Shown: positions 35,469 through 44,376, counted from the stretch's first letter. The stretch is 64,000 nucleotides of DNA from Maritalea sp051251695 (GCF_051251695.1 NZ_JBPOEU010000010.1:62001-126000); one strand, 5' to 3'. Made by a program: numbers and translations. Notes: generated by a model from the letters alone, not told the origin.

Positions 35469-36243
35469 CACCGTAATACAAACCAACAATCTGGATCTCA
35501 CCTTCGAAACCAATGACGGGCCGGTCCAAGCGCTTCAAGGCATTGATCTAACCGTTGAACTTGGCGAATTTGTTTCGTTTATCGGTCCATCCGGTTGCGG
35601 TAAAACCACGCTTTTGCGGGTGATTGCAGATTTGGAGAAGCCGACCGGGGGCACGATACAAGTTAACGGCATGACGCCAGAACAAGCGCGGATGAAACGC
35701 GCTTACGGTTATGTGTTTCAGGCTGCAGCACTTTACCCTTGGCGCACGATTGGCGGCAACATTTCCCTTCCGCTTGAAGTGATGGGCATGTCAAAAGCCG
35801 AGCGCAAAGCTCAGATCAAGAAAAACCTTGAGCTGGTCAATTTGGAAGGGTTTGAGCAAAAATTCCCATGGCAATTGTCCGGTGGGATGCAACAACGCGC
35901 TTCGATTGCGCGGGCGCTGAGTTTTGACCCAGACATGCTGTTGATGGATGAACCGTTTGGCGCATTGGACGAGATTGTTCGTGATTACTTAAACGAGCAA
36001 CTTTTAGAACTTTGGGCGAAGACTAAAAAGACCGTGGTGTTCGTCACTCACTCCATTCCCGAAGCGGTGTTCCTCTCCACAAAAATCGTTGTAATGAGCC
36101 CCCGCCCCGGCCGCATTCATGAAGTCATTGATTGTGATCTGGGAGAAAATCGCACCCTTGATATTCGCGAAACGCCGCGCTTTATCGAAATTGCACATCA
36201 AGTGCGTGAAGGTTTGAAATTGGGGCACGCACATGACGAGTAG
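35458..36243 (+). CDS. ABC transporter ATP-binding protein (nitrate/taurine/pyrimidine type)
   Basis: 261 residues. Walker A GPSGCGKTT near 45, Q-loop FQAAALYPWRT, signature LSGGMQQRASIARAL, Walker B LLMDEPFGALDE and a switch His in VTHSIPEA. ATG 35458 is preferred (GGAG 9 nt upstream); the longer start at 35428 is less supported. It powers the importer with two permeases and a binding protein that follow with overlaps. Its place directly after hydA suggests uptake of a pyrimidine or related ring compound. Confidence 0.9.
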   Translation: MTNNTVIQTNNLDLTFETNDGPVQALQGIDLTVELGEFVSFIGPSGCGKTTLLRVIADLEKPTGGTIQVNGMTPEQARMKRAYGYVFQAAALYPWRTIGGNISLPLEVMGMSKAERKAQIKKNLELVNLEGFEQKFPWQLSGGMQQRASIARALSFDPDMLLMDEPFGALDEIVRDYLNEQLLELWAKTKKTVVFVTHSIPEAVFLSTKIVVMSPRPGRIHEVIDCDLGENRTLDIRETPRFIEIAHQVREGLKLGHAHDE

Positions 36244-37132
36244 TCGAGAAGGATTTGCCGCATTTTTGCATGATCGGCTGATCCCGATCGGTACCGTTTT
36301 GCTGGCCATTTTTGTTTTATGGTACATTTTCACTGCCGTTTTAAACGCACCATTTGAGCGCGATCAGGCGGGACGTGCCGGGGTTGAGATTTCCACCACT
36401 CAGTTGATTGCCAACACGATGGCGCAAAAACGCCCCGTGCTGCCAGCTCCACATCAAGTGGTTGTCGAGATATGGCAAACCACGGTTGAAAAGAAAATCA
36501 CATCCAAGCGGTCACTGGTTTATCATACTTGGGTCACCCTTTCTTCAACCCTCTTAGGCTTTGCCCTTGGCACTGGTTTGGGCGTGTTGCTGGCCGTGGG
36601 CATTGTCCACTCTAAAGTGCTCGACAAAAGCCTGATGCCTTGGATCATCACCTCGCAAACCATACCCATTTTGGCGATTGCCCCGATGGTGATCGTGGTG
36701 TTGAACGCGATTGGCATTTCGGGGCTTTTGCCCAAAGCGATTATTTCGATGTACTTGTCATTCTTCCCCATTGCCGTTGGTATGGTGAAGGGTTTGCGTT
36801 CCCCCGAAGTAATGCATTTGGATCTTATGCACACCTACAATGCCAGTCGATCCCAAGTATTTTGGAAATTGCGCTGGCCTGCGTCAGTGCCATTCCTTTT
36901 CACCTCCATGAAAGTCGCAGTTGCCATCAGCTTAGTTGGCGCGATTGTTGGTGAATTGCCTACCGGTGCATCTGCTGGTTTGGGCGCGCGATTGCTATCC
37001 GGCTCGTACTATGGCCAAACCATTCAGATTTGGTCTGCACTCATCGCAGCGGCAGTGTTGGCCGCATTGCTGGTCGTGTTTATCGACATTATTGGCCGCG
37101 CGGTCACCAACAGCATGGGGGCAAAAGCATGA
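36233..37132 (+). CDS. ABC transporter permease 1
   Basis: 299 residues with about six helices and the binding-protein-dependent permease loop (GLRSPEVMHLDLMHTYNASR), in the SsuC/TauC-like group. It overlaps the ATPase gene by 11 bp and the next permease gene by 4 bp. A periplasmic insertion near 45-90 separates the first helix from the core. Confidence 0.88.
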   Translation: MTSSREGFAAFLHDRLIPIGTVLLAIFVLWYIFTAVLNAPFERDQAGRAGVEISTTQLIANTMAQKRPVLPAPHQVVVEIWQTTVEKKITSKRSLVYHTWVTLSSTLLGFALGTGLGVLLAVGIVHSKVLDKSLMPWIITSQTIPILAIAPMVIVVLNAIGISGLLPKAIISMYLSFFPIAVGMVKGLRSPEVMHLDLMHTYNASRSQVFWKLRWPASVPFLFTSMKVAVAISLVGAIVGELPTGASAGLGARLLSGSYYGQTIQIWSALIAAAVLAALLVVFIDIIGRAVTNSMGAKA

Positions 37133-37992
37133 ACATCAGTTGGATCATTGCGGCTCTGGTTTTTTGGATTGCGACATGGGCGATCAACCAGGTTTTGGCC
37201 AAAAGACGCTTTAAAGACAAAGTGGTACAAGGTGGCGTGGATGTATTGATTCCGATTTTGTTTGGCGCGGCCCTGCTGGTGTTGTGGGAAGGCGTTTGCC
37301 AGGGCTTTAACGTCCCCACAGTTTTATTGCCACCCCCATCAATGATTTGGGCGCGGATTACCTCTTCGGTTGATATCTTGTTCGCCGATTTTCAACAGAC
37401 CTATATGAAGGCGGTGATCGCCGGGTTTGTCATGGGGTGTGGTTCGGGCTTTATCGCCGCCATCATTGTGGATCGCATTCCGTTTTTGCGCAAAGGCTTG
37501 CTGCCGGTTGGCAACCTTGTCGCCGCCCTACCCATCGTGGGTATCGCACCGATTATGGTGATGTGGTTTGGCTTTGATTGGCCGTCAAAAGCTGCCGTTG
37601 TTGTGGTGATGACCTTCTTCCCCATGTTGGTGAACACGGTTGCGGGCCTGGCTGCGTCCGGTCATATTGAACGGGACTTGATGCATACTTATGCATCGAA
37701 TTATTGGCAGACATTGTTCAAGCTGCGCTTACCCGCAGCGATGCCGTTTATTTTTAATGCGCTTAAAATCAATTCCACATTGGCATTGATTGGCGCGATT
37801 GTTGCCGAGTTTTTCGGCACCCCAATTGTTGGCATGGGTTTCCGTATTTCCACCGAGGTGGGGCGGATGAATGTCGACATGGTTTGGGCTGAGATTTTTG
37901 TCGCAGCCCTCGCCGGCTCGCTTTCATATGGGCTGTTGGCTCTGTTGGAACGAGCAGTTACTTTCTGGCACCCATCTTATCGGTCAAAATAA
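37129..37992 (+). CDS. ABC transporter permease 2
   Basis: 287 residues with about six helices and the loop SGHIERDLMHTYASNYW, homologous to permease 1, so the two probably form a heterodimeric channel. The start is the ATG in the ATGA overlap with permease 1. The longer frame from 37030 lies inside that gene. It belongs to the SsuC/TauC-like inner-membrane family. Confidence 0.88.
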   Translation: MNISWIIAALVFWIATWAINQVLAKRRFKDKVVQGGVDVLIPILFGAALLVLWEGVCQGFNVPTVLLPPPSMIWARITSSVDILFADFQQTYMKAVIAGFVMGCGSGFIAAIIVDRIPFLRKGLLPVGNLVAALPIVGIAPIMVMWFGFDWPSKAAVVVVMTFFPMLVNTVAGLAASGHIERDLMHTYASNYWQTLFKLRLPAAMPFIFNALKINSTLALIGAIVAEFFGTPIVGMGFRISTEVGRMNVDMVWAEIFVAALAGSLSYGLLALLERAVTFWHPSYRSK

Positions 37993-38043
37993 GAACAAGA
38001 ATTACCGGTTGGATATTTGAAGAATTATTGAGGAGGAGAAAAC

Positions 38044-39033
38044 ATGAAGAAAACACTCGCACTAACCCTTGGACTGGCAACCAGCTTAATGGCCGCCACA
38101 TCCGGCTTTGCCGCCGATAAACTTACCTTGCAACTCAAATGGGTTACCCAGGGCCAGTTTGCTGGCTATTATGTCGCTAAAGACAAAGGCTTTTACGACG
38201 AAGCGGGTTTAGACATCGAAATTAAAGCCGGTGGCCCGGACATCGCACCGCCTCAAGTGATAGTTGGTGGCGGCGCTGACGTGATTGTTGATTGGATGCC
38301 ATCTGCTTTGGCATCCCGGGAAAAAGGCGTGCCGTTGGTCAATATCGCCCAGCCATTCAAGCGTTCGGGTATGATGCTGACTTGCCTTAAGGAAACTGGC
38401 ATTACCTCACCTGACGATTTTGCCAACAAAACATTGGGCGTTTGGTTCTTTGGCAACGAATATCCATTCCTTTCATGGATGAGCCAGCTTGGTCTTGCAA
38501 CTGATGGCAGCGATGGTGGTGTGACCGTATTGAAGCAAGGCTTTAACGTTGATCCATTGTTGCAAAAGCAGGCGGATTGCGTTTCCACAATGACCTACAA
38601 TGAATATTGGCAGATCATTGATGCGGGCCTTTCAGAAGATGATTTGGTTACCTTCAAGTACGAAAATGCCGGCGTTGCAACATTGGAAGACGGTCTTTAT
38701 GTGCTCGAAAGTTCACTCGAAGACCCAGCGATGGTCGACAAACTCGCGCGTTTTGTTCAAGCTTCTATGAAGGGCTGGCGCTATGCTGAAGAAAACCCAG
38801 ATGAAGCTGCAGACATCGTTCTAGAAAACGACGATACTGGCGCACAAACAGAAGAACACCAACGTCGCATGGTACGCGAAGTTGCCAAGCTTACCGCTGG
38901 AACTGACGGTCGTTTGAGCGAAGACGACTATAACCGTACAGTGGAAACTTTGCTGGCCGGTGGTTCTGACCCTGTGATTTCTGCCCCACCATCTGGCGCT
39001 TGGACATCAGTGGTTACTGACAAAATGATGTAG
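38044..39033 (+). CDS. ABC transporter substrate-binding protein (NMT1/THI5-like)
   Basis: 329 residues with a signal peptide (cleavage near GFAA at 23-24) and the NMT1/THI5-like fold: LTLQLKWVTQGQFAGYYVAK, then GGADVIVDWMPS and CVSTMTYNEYWQI. Family members bind pyrimidine rings such as thiamine precursors and related compounds, fitting the catabolic genes around it. GAGGAGG precedes the ATG. No uracil permease of the RutG type is present, so this system is the likely importer; the ligand is inferred. Confidence 0.87.
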   Translation: MKKTLALTLGLATSLMAATSGFAADKLTLQLKWVTQGQFAGYYVAKDKGFYDEAGLDIEIKAGGPDIAPPQVIVGGGADVIVDWMPSALASREKGVPLVNIAQPFKRSGMMLTCLKETGITSPDDFANKTLGVWFFGNEYPFLSWMSQLGLATDGSDGGVTVLKQGFNVDPLLQKQADCVSTMTYNEYWQIIDAGLSEDDLVTFKYENAGVATLEDGLYVLESSLEDPAMVDKLARFVQASMKGWRYAEENPDEAADIVLENDDTGAQTEEHQRRMVREVAKLTAGTDGRLSEDDYNRTVETLLAGGSDPVISAPPSGAWTSVVTDKMM

Positions 39034-39060
39034 GGTTAATCCCAATTGCATCGAACTTTG

Positions 39061-39088
39061 AACGCGGCCTTCGGGCCGCGTTTTTTGT
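39061..39088 (+). terminator. Intrinsic terminator of the pyrimidine importer operon
   Basis: CGCGGCC (39063-39069), TTCG tetraloop, GGCCGCG (39074-39080), then six T residues. A strong canonical terminator. Confidence 0.95.
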
Positions 39089-39168
39089 TTAATCAGTGCC
39101 TCATTCCAATTGTATGCGGAACCTTTTCTTTCCCTTCGGCATGAGCCGTTTCCGAGTTTATCGCATCG

Positions 39169-40317
39169 TCACTGCGGATCGGGCGATGCCCGAAGCACTC
39201 TTGATAAAAACACAATGACGAGTGCCAATGCGGCGAGCACCAAAAACGCGCCCCGGATGGACGTCGCGCCGGCAACAAATCCAATTAACGGTGGACCAAG
39301 CAACAAGCCGCCATATCCCAATGTTGAAACCGCAGCGATGGCAACGCCGGGGGATTTGGGTGAAAACTCAGCCGCTTTGGTAAAAGCAATTGGGATGATG
39401 AGCGCATAGCCCATGCCCATTAAGCCAAAGCCGATTAGCCCGAAAACAAATGTGCCGCTTATCACCGCTGCACTGCACCCCACCAACGCGAATAAACCGC
39501 CCATTCGGGCCGATAGTTCGCTGCCAAACCGCGCGATGATTTGCCCTCCAAGGAACCGCACAATCACCATGCCGATGGAAAACACTGTATAGCCAAGGGC
39601 CGCGTTCGCCTCCGAAGCGGAGGTTACAGATTTAAGGAAAATCGCCCCCCAATCCGCCATGCCCCCCTCACCGATTGCGGAACAAAAAGCAATGACGCCC
39701 ACCGCCAACAACGGACCGCGCGGAATGGCAAACAGGGGCGGTTTGCTGGTGGGTTGATGCTGTGTGGATGTCCAAGAGATATTGGCAAACGCAAACGCAA
39801 CAATGCCAATGCAGACCGCCGCAATCGCAAAATGCATAGCTGGCGAAAGCCCCGCAGTAACCGCCACAAATCCGGTTGCCGCCCCCAAACCAGCGCCCAT
39901 GCTAAACATGGCGTGGAAACTGCTCATTTGGGGTTTGCCGTTGGCCTTTTCGACTTCGGTCGCCCAAGAATTCATCGCGACATCCATCGCCCCGTGAGTT
40001 GCCCCGAAAAAGAATAGCGCCACCGCTAAAAAATAGATGCTGGGGCTAACGCCCAACAAGATAAGCGCCAAAACGTAAAAGATCGCGGTAAATTTGGTAA
40101 CGCGGAACGCGCCCAGTTTGTCGGCCAGGTGCCCCGCAACGGGAAACGACACAATCGCCCCAGCAGCCATAAGCAAAAGCAACAATCCGATGGACGTATG
40201 TGACAATTCAAAACGTTGCACGATGGCAGGAATGCGGGATGCCCAAATGCCGAACAATGCGCCGTTTAGCGCGAACATTGCAGAAACGGCATTCCAATAT
40301 TTTTGGCCGTTAGACAT
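39169..40317 (-). CDS. MFS transporter (YbjJ-like)
   Basis: 382 residues with 12 predicted helices. An N-terminal motif (NGALFGIWASRIPAI), the Arg-containing loop after helix 2 (HLADKLGAFRVTK) and ATHGAMDVAMNSWA match YbjJ-like members of the major facilitator superfamily. ATG 40317 is chosen with GGAG upstream, overlapping the end of the DeoR gene by 8 bp; TTG 40323 is an alternative. Co-translation with the regulator suggests that the transporter is its target. The substrate is not known. Confidence 0.85.
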   Translation of the reverse strand: MSNGQKYWNAVSAMFALNGALFGIWASRIPAIVQRFELSHTSIGLLLLLMAAGAIVSFPVAGHLADKLGAFRVTKFTAIFYVLALILLGVSPSIYFLAVALFFFGATHGAMDVAMNSWATEVEKANGKPQMSSFHAMFSMGAGLGAATGFVAVTAGLSPAMHFAIAAVCIGIVAFAFANISWTSTQHQPTSKPPLFAIPRGPLLAVGVIAFCSAIGEGGMADWGAIFLKSVTSASEANAALGYTVFSIGMVIVRFLGGQIIARFGSELSARMGGLFALVGCSAAVISGTFVFGLIGFGLMGMGYALIIPIAFTKAAEFSPKSPGVAIAAVSTLGYGGLLLGPPLIGFVAGATSIRGAFLVLAALALVIVFLSRVLRASPDPQ

Positions 40318-41071
40318 ACTCAACTACCACTCCGGCTTTTGCAAAGTCAGATGCGCGGCCCTGCTCTGTATCTGTGATCAATAAATCAATATCGGTGGTG
40401 GCCAGTGTTTTGTGGCGACTACGCGTATCCAGTTTTTCCTTCGTGGTCAGCACGATTGTGCGATTTGCAGCGTTCGCCATCGCGGTTTTAAGGCTGCTTT
40501 CTTCAAACTGGTCCGAACTCAATCCAAATTTTGGGTGTAAGGCGCATGCCCCTAAAAAGCACATGTCTGCGGCAATATTGCCAAGCGTGTCTTCGGCCAT
40601 CGCGCCAACACTTATCCCCCCATAAGGGCTGACTTTTCCACCCACCAACATTGTTTCCAAACCAAGCGCGCTCGTCGCATCGGCAACGAGTGGAGCTGGG
40701 GTGACGATCAGACAGTTCGGCTTTTCACCCATCAGTTGAGCAAGTGCCAAAACCGTTGTGCCGCCATCCAAAACCACCGCCATGCCATCTTCGATGTGAA
40801 ATAGTGCCTGCCGCACAATCGGTGTTATACCGGGATTTTTATGCACACTCCGCGCTCTAAGCGGGGCCACGGGCTTCGCAATTGGCACCGCCCCACCCCG
40901 CACACGCCGCACAAGGCCAGCATCCTCAAGCGCCAAAATATCCCGCCTGATTGTATCGAGCGAAATGTCAAACTCTTGCGCCAAGTCAAGGGCAACCAAC
41001 TGCCCGCCATTTTTCGCGCGCTCCGCCAAGATGCTTTGGCGTGTATCTGGATTGTTTAGCTCAGTTGTCAT
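40310..41071 (-). CDS. DeoR/GlpR family transcriptional regulator
   Basis: 253 residues: an N-terminal winged helix (FDISLDTIRRDILALEDAGL, VRRVRGGAVP) and a phosphosugar-binding-type C-terminal domain (VVLDGGTTVLALA, LVGGKVSPYGGISVG). DeoR proteins usually respond to sugar phosphates. A 10-bp-periodic TGCA array immediately upstream of its start is the likely operator, so autoregulation and control of the transporter gene are likely. Confidence 0.9.
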   Translation of the reverse strand: MTTELNNPDTRQSILAERAKNGGQLVALDLAQEFDISLDTIRRDILALEDAGLVRRVRGGAVPIAKPVAPLRARSVHKNPGITPIVRQALFHIEDGMAVVLDGGTTVLALAQLMGEKPNCLIVTPAPLVADATSALGLETMLVGGKVSPYGGISVGAMAEDTLGNIAADMCFLGACALHPKFGLSSDQFEESSLKTAMANAANRTIVLTTKEKLDTRSRHKTLATTDIDLLITDTEQGRASDFAKAGVVVEYV

Positions 41072-41083
41072 ATGGGTCAGCTT

Positions 41084-41137
41084 TGCGATTTACTGCAGCA
41101 TTTTGCAATATACTGCATGAAATTGCATATTTATGCA
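41084..41137. promoter_or_regulatory. 10-bp-phased TGCA operator array
   Basis: TGCA begins at 41094, 41104, 41114, 41124 and 41134, exactly 10 bp apart, with TGCG at 41084 as a possible sixth unit. TACTGCA recurs at 41091 and 41111. The array sits just 13 bp upstream of the DeoR start codon and spans the likely promoter. Equal phasing on one DNA face suggests cooperative binding of a repressor. Confidence 0.75.
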
Positions 41138-41151
41138 ATGCTACCGATCAA

Positions 41152-42786
41152 CTACATTTCAACAACACGGTCAAACCGCTTCAAAAGCGCATCGTCGTGC
41201 GAGATGCAGATCAGCGTGAGGTCATCCTCATTTAGCAAATGATCGAGAACCAGGTCACGCGTTGCACTATCCAAATTGCTCAGTGACTCATCAAAAATCG
41301 TCACATTGTTCATGTGATAGAGCGCGCGCGCCATCATGATCCGTTTTCGCTCTCCACCCGAAACATTGCTTCCCCGTTCGCCGATGTTTTCCCCGGACTT
41401 GATCCGTTCCAACATTTGATCAGAAAGGCCCGCAATGCCAACCGACCAATCCAATTTGGCCTCATCGTCCTCGCCCAACATGATGTTGTCTGCAATCGAC
41501 AGATTGAGAATATTCTCATCTTGGCTCGCATAGGTAATAGCTGGGTGAACCTTGTTAATGCCGAAACTTTCTCCATCAACCGTTTCAAAAACAACGTCGC
41601 CTTGGTCCGGCAATTTCAAGCCAGATAAAACATTCGCAAAACTGGTCTTTCCTGACCCGCTGGCACCGCGAAGCAACAGTTTTTCACCTGCCTTCAACGA
41701 AAGGTTGAAACGCTCAAGAACCGCGACGTCGCCGTGTTGGATTGTCACGTCCTTCACCTCAATTTGGTCCAGTTCACCCAATGTGGATTTCTTCACCGCA
41801 GTTTCAAAATCCCCTTCGCCCTCCACGAGTTTTTCAGCCAAGTTCTCAGCGGAGACGGCATTTGTGCGCAATTTCAGCAAGCCCCGATTAATGCGCCTTA
41901 TCGGCATAAACATGGTGCCCGCCAATGCCAAAACCGTAGCCATATCACCCGCATTTAGTTTGCCCTGCTGCAGCAGATAAACGGAAAGAACCAACAAAGC
42001 GCCCAGGGTGATCGCGTAAATTGCAGAATTCCCAAGTCCCCACACTTGGTTGAGCAAATGAACTTTTAGCTGCAATTCTCGCTGACCATCAGCGGCGTCA
42101 TAGAAACGTTGATCCAGAGAATAGTTTTTGCGAAAAATCTGGAATATTTCCCTGTTTCGCAACTGATCAAAGGCCTGCTCGGATACTTCTTCATCTATTT
42201 TGTTGGCACGTCGAATGGCCGGGCGAATGAAATTCTGGACAAAATACAACCAGACGAAGTAACCAACGGCACCACCCAACATGACGTAACACAAGGCTGG
42301 GTCCAACGCCGCAAACACTGCGCCAAATGCAAGCAGCAACGAATAGATGGGCAGCCCAACCGAATAAACCAAATGATCAACCGAGCTTTGAACAGCGCTT
42401 ACGCCCCGCGACCAAAGTTCAAGCAATGTCCCTGTGCCATTGTCTTTACGCGCCACCGAATGCCCCAATAGGTGGCCAAAACTGGTCTTTTTGAGCAATA
42501 ATGTAAACTTGGTCATAACCCGATCAGCAAGATGATCGGCAACGGCGCTGAACAGTTGGATCAGAAAATGCAACCCCGCATAAAGCGCAACCATTTGCAT
42601 AAGCGCTGCCATCGCATTCGGTTCGTCGACGATTTTTTGCACAAAATCCCCGAAAAGAAATGGCTGATAAATGGCCAAAGCTTGTTGGATCAAATGAAAA
42701 CAAGTCGCCAAAAGGAGCATCAAGAAATTTTTAGGCGACTTGAGTATTTCTTGAAACAGGCCGTTTCTGTGGCAATAGGCGAACAT
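41152..42786 (-). CDS. ABC exporter, fused membrane and ATPase domains
   Basis: 544 residues: an N-terminal six-helix domain (QQALAIYQPFLFGDFVQK) and a C-terminal ATPase with Walker A GASGSGKTS, signature VSGGERKRIMMARAL and Walker B VTIFDESLSNLD. Unlike the pairs at 55-59 kb it has only one copy here, so it works as a homodimer or with an unlinked partner. ATG 42786 (GAGG 5 nt upstream) is preferred to TTG 42798. Family members export lipids, peptides or drugs; the substrate is unknown. Confidence 0.85.
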   Translation of the reverse strand: MFAYCHRNGLFQEILKSPKNFLMLLLATCFHLIQQALAIYQPFLFGDFVQKIVDEPNAMAALMQMVALYAGLHFLIQLFSAVADHLADRVMTKFTLLLKKTSFGHLLGHSVARKDNGTGTLLELWSRGVSAVQSSVDHLVYSVGLPIYSLLLAFGAVFAALDPALCYVMLGGAVGYFVWLYFVQNFIRPAIRRANKIDEEVSEQAFDQLRNREIFQIFRKNYSLDQRFYDAADGQRELQLKVHLLNQVWGLGNSAIYAITLGALLVLSVYLLQQGKLNAGDMATVLALAGTMFMPIRRINRGLLKLRTNAVSAENLAEKLVEGEGDFETAVKKSTLGELDQIEVKDVTIQHGDVAVLERFNLSLKAGEKLLLRGASGSGKTSFANVLSGLKLPDQGDVVFETVDGESFGINKVHPAITYASQDENILNLSIADNIMLGEDDEAKLDWSVGIAGLSDQMLERIKSGENIGERGSNVSGGERKRIMMARALYHMNNVTIFDESLSNLDSATRDLVLDHLLNEDDLTLICISHDDALLKRFDRVVEM

Positions 42787-43006
42787 GCAGCCTCGCAAAT
42801 GGTGATGTTAGGGATCCGGACCATAAATGCAATCGCACGCTTTTCCAATTGCTTCATTTAGGAATATCGTGCTTGGCAACGACCAACCTTATCCCCACCC
42901 ATACAAACCTGCTTTACACTTTCATCCATCTTCTGCCCCAAGCGACCATCGACGGATGGCGGGGAAAGTTGAGTTTAACTCCGTTGTCATTCCCGCGAAG
43001 GCGGCA

Positions 43007-43082
43007 TGAAAAAGCTAGGTGCCGAGGAAGCGAACACAGTTCGCAACGACGGCGCAAAAAAAGCTAGGTGCCGGGGTCGAGA
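43007..43082 (+). repeat. Direct repeat AAAAAGCTAGGTGCCG
   Basis: AAAAAGCTAGGTGCCG occurs near 43010 and again near 43064, with AAAAAGCT a third time near 43110. Small hairpins lie between copies, e.g. GCGAAC-ACA-GTTCGC near 43031. Located in the gene-free stretch 42787-43759. Confidence 0.6.
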
Positions 43083-43249
43083 GCGCAAGCGACCAACGGC
43101 GGCATGTAAAAAAGCTGCGCGTTTGGCAAAAGACCCAGAAAAGCACTTTGCTTTCGGTCATGTTCAAACGTTCAGTTTTACTCAGCGTAAAGAAGAAGCA
43201 GGTGACCTCGCGGGACGCGGCGGGGGAACGTTTTAGGACTGTTGTCCAG

Positions 43250-43500
43250 CCGGACACCGAAGGCATCCGTAGGCCGTTTGGCGGGAACTGTTTTCCGTCT
43301 TTGTGGGATCAATCAATCCCGTGATCATCAAAAAGGCTCCCTAAGGGAGTTCAACAGTTTTGATGGAACGCAGGTAAAGGGGATAGAAGGGTAAGCACCT
43401 CGGGGCGTCGGTTCTAACGCGCAAAACATCTGTTGCACGAGGCGTTTTTTGTCTCATTTCTTACGACCCATAACGAGACAATAATCGCCTCGTGTATCGC
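43250..43500. other. Hairpin-rich, gene-free DNA; possible structured RNA
   Basis: The stretch 42787-43759 has no credible gene. From 43250 it contains a nested hairpin: outer arms CATCAAAA (43326-43333) and TTTTGATG (43358-43365), inner CTCCC-TAA-GGGAG (43337-43349), preceded by GGGAT/ATCCC near 43305. A second structure follows: CACGAGGCG (43436-43444) pairs with CGCCTCGTG (43486-43494), with inner TGTCTC/GAGACA. A run of six T residues at 43445 could end a transcript. I could not match it to tmRNA, RNase P RNA, SRP RNA or 6S RNA. Confidence 0.35.
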
Positions 43501-43506
43501 ATATTA

Positions 43507-43554
43507 AAGCGTTGCCAGAAAAAGTGGGAACCGGCTTTTCGGTTCGGCAACGCG
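43507..43554. repeat. GTGGGAACCGG-type palindromic repeat
   Basis: GCGTTGCC and GGCAACGC arms enclose AAAGTGGGAACCGG and a second small stem (CCGG/TTCGG). This composite palindrome is of the kind scattered through Hyphomicrobiales genomes between genes. Confidence 0.75.
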
Positions 43555-43626
43555 ATCTAAAAAGACCATGAGAAACCCGAATGCGTTGGCATGTCGGGGA
43601 TTTGGTGCAGCCCCCATCAATTCGTC

Positions 43627-43707
43627 ACCCTCGGACTTGATCCCAGGGTCCACAATGAACTGGCCGCGCTGAAGGTCCGCATGGATACTCGGGTCAAGCC
43701 CGAGTAT
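43627..43707. repeat. Two further CTTGA/TCAAG palindromes
   Basis: An imperfect copy (ACCCTcGGA-CTTGA-TCCcAGGGT, 43627-43649) and a perfect 9-bp copy (ATACTCGGG-TCAAG-CCCGAGTAT, 43685-43707). The order, with opposite loop orientation, mirrors the 12.6-12.7 kb cluster. Confidence 0.85.
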
Positions 43708-43759
43708 GACGAAGGTGGAGAGGAAGGGACGAAGTCATCGCGACCTAAATACTCATTAA

Positions 43760-44347
43760 CTAGATTGAAGGGGGATTGCCAAGTTCATAGACCGTTTGCG
43801 ACCAGTACCCCTCGCCATTGGCAGCAATAAGAGTCCAGTGACGTTTGTCCAATTCACTGCCAATAAGCCGGTTAAAAATACCATGGCCAACCAGTAAAAT
43901 ATCTTGATGCTGTTCTGCTGCCTCGATCAACAAGTCCACAGCTTGTGCGGCTCGCAATTTAATTTCGCGGAAAGGCATCGCATTTGCATGGAAGCCAAAC
44001 AGCCAACCAAGGCGAAACAGAATGCTCCACATTAGAATTGGCAGTCGTAAAATGCGGCCCTCAGTGAACGGCATGCCAGCCTCACTAAACATTGGATCGA
44101 TGCTGACATTCTGGTCAAGTCCAAGTCGTTTGCAAGACGTCTTGGCCCGTTCCAGATCAGAACAAAAGTGTGCGTTCACTGCGTTGGCTGAGTTCACTGC
44201 TAAGTTCGGTGGCGTTGAATCTTCAGCCAAATCGCCCGTCTCGTAAGCGCGGATCACTTGACCGAACTCGTTGGCGGTCACCCATCGGAAACGCAGGGCA
44301 TCAAGATCAATTTCAGGACGCCCATGACGCATCAGTATGATTTTCAT
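43760..44347 (-). CDS. Histidine phosphatase family protein (phosphoglycerate mutase-like)
   Basis: 195 residues beginning with the RHG motif (IILMRHGRPE) that carries the phospho-accepting histidine; a second His occurs in LLVGHGIFNRL. ATG 44347 is chosen because the family motif must lie at the N-terminus; the upstream extension to 44422 overlaps a terminator. The broad family includes phosphomonoesterases and cobalamin or sugar phosphatases, so the substrate is unknown. Confidence 0.85.
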   Translation of the reverse strand: MKIILMRHGRPEIDLDALRFRWVTANEFGQVIRAYETGDLAEDSTPPNLAVNSANAVNAHFCSDLERAKTSCKRLGLDQNVSIDPMFSEAGMPFTEGRILRLPILMWSILFRLGWLFGFHANAMPFREIKLRAAQAVDLLIEAAEQHQDILLVGHGIFNRLIGSELDKRHWTLIAANGEGYWSQTVYELGNPPSI

Positions 44348-44376
44348 TGTATCCACCAAAAAAGGAACACCCAAAC

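Noticed and set aside
39110..40211. Several long frames antisense to the MFS gene
   Set aside because: They are shadows of a clear membrane protein gene and show no family features.
41084..41137. Phased repeats as a CRISPR array
   Set aside because: Units are 4 bp in 10-bp steps, without 20-40 bp repeats or spacers and without cas genes.
43019..43324. Open frame of 101 residues in the gene-free stretch
   Set aside because: Highly basic, low-complexity translation with repeats and hairpins running through it, no ribosome site and no family. Its minus-strand counterpart is equally long. Treated as non-coding.
43250..43500. Possible tmRNA, RNase P RNA, SRP RNA or 6S RNA
   Set aside because: None of the invariant motifs are present: no tRNA-like T loop or ANDNYAEA tag, no GAGGAAAGTCC core, no GGAAGCAGCC element. 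Kept only as an unassigned structured region.
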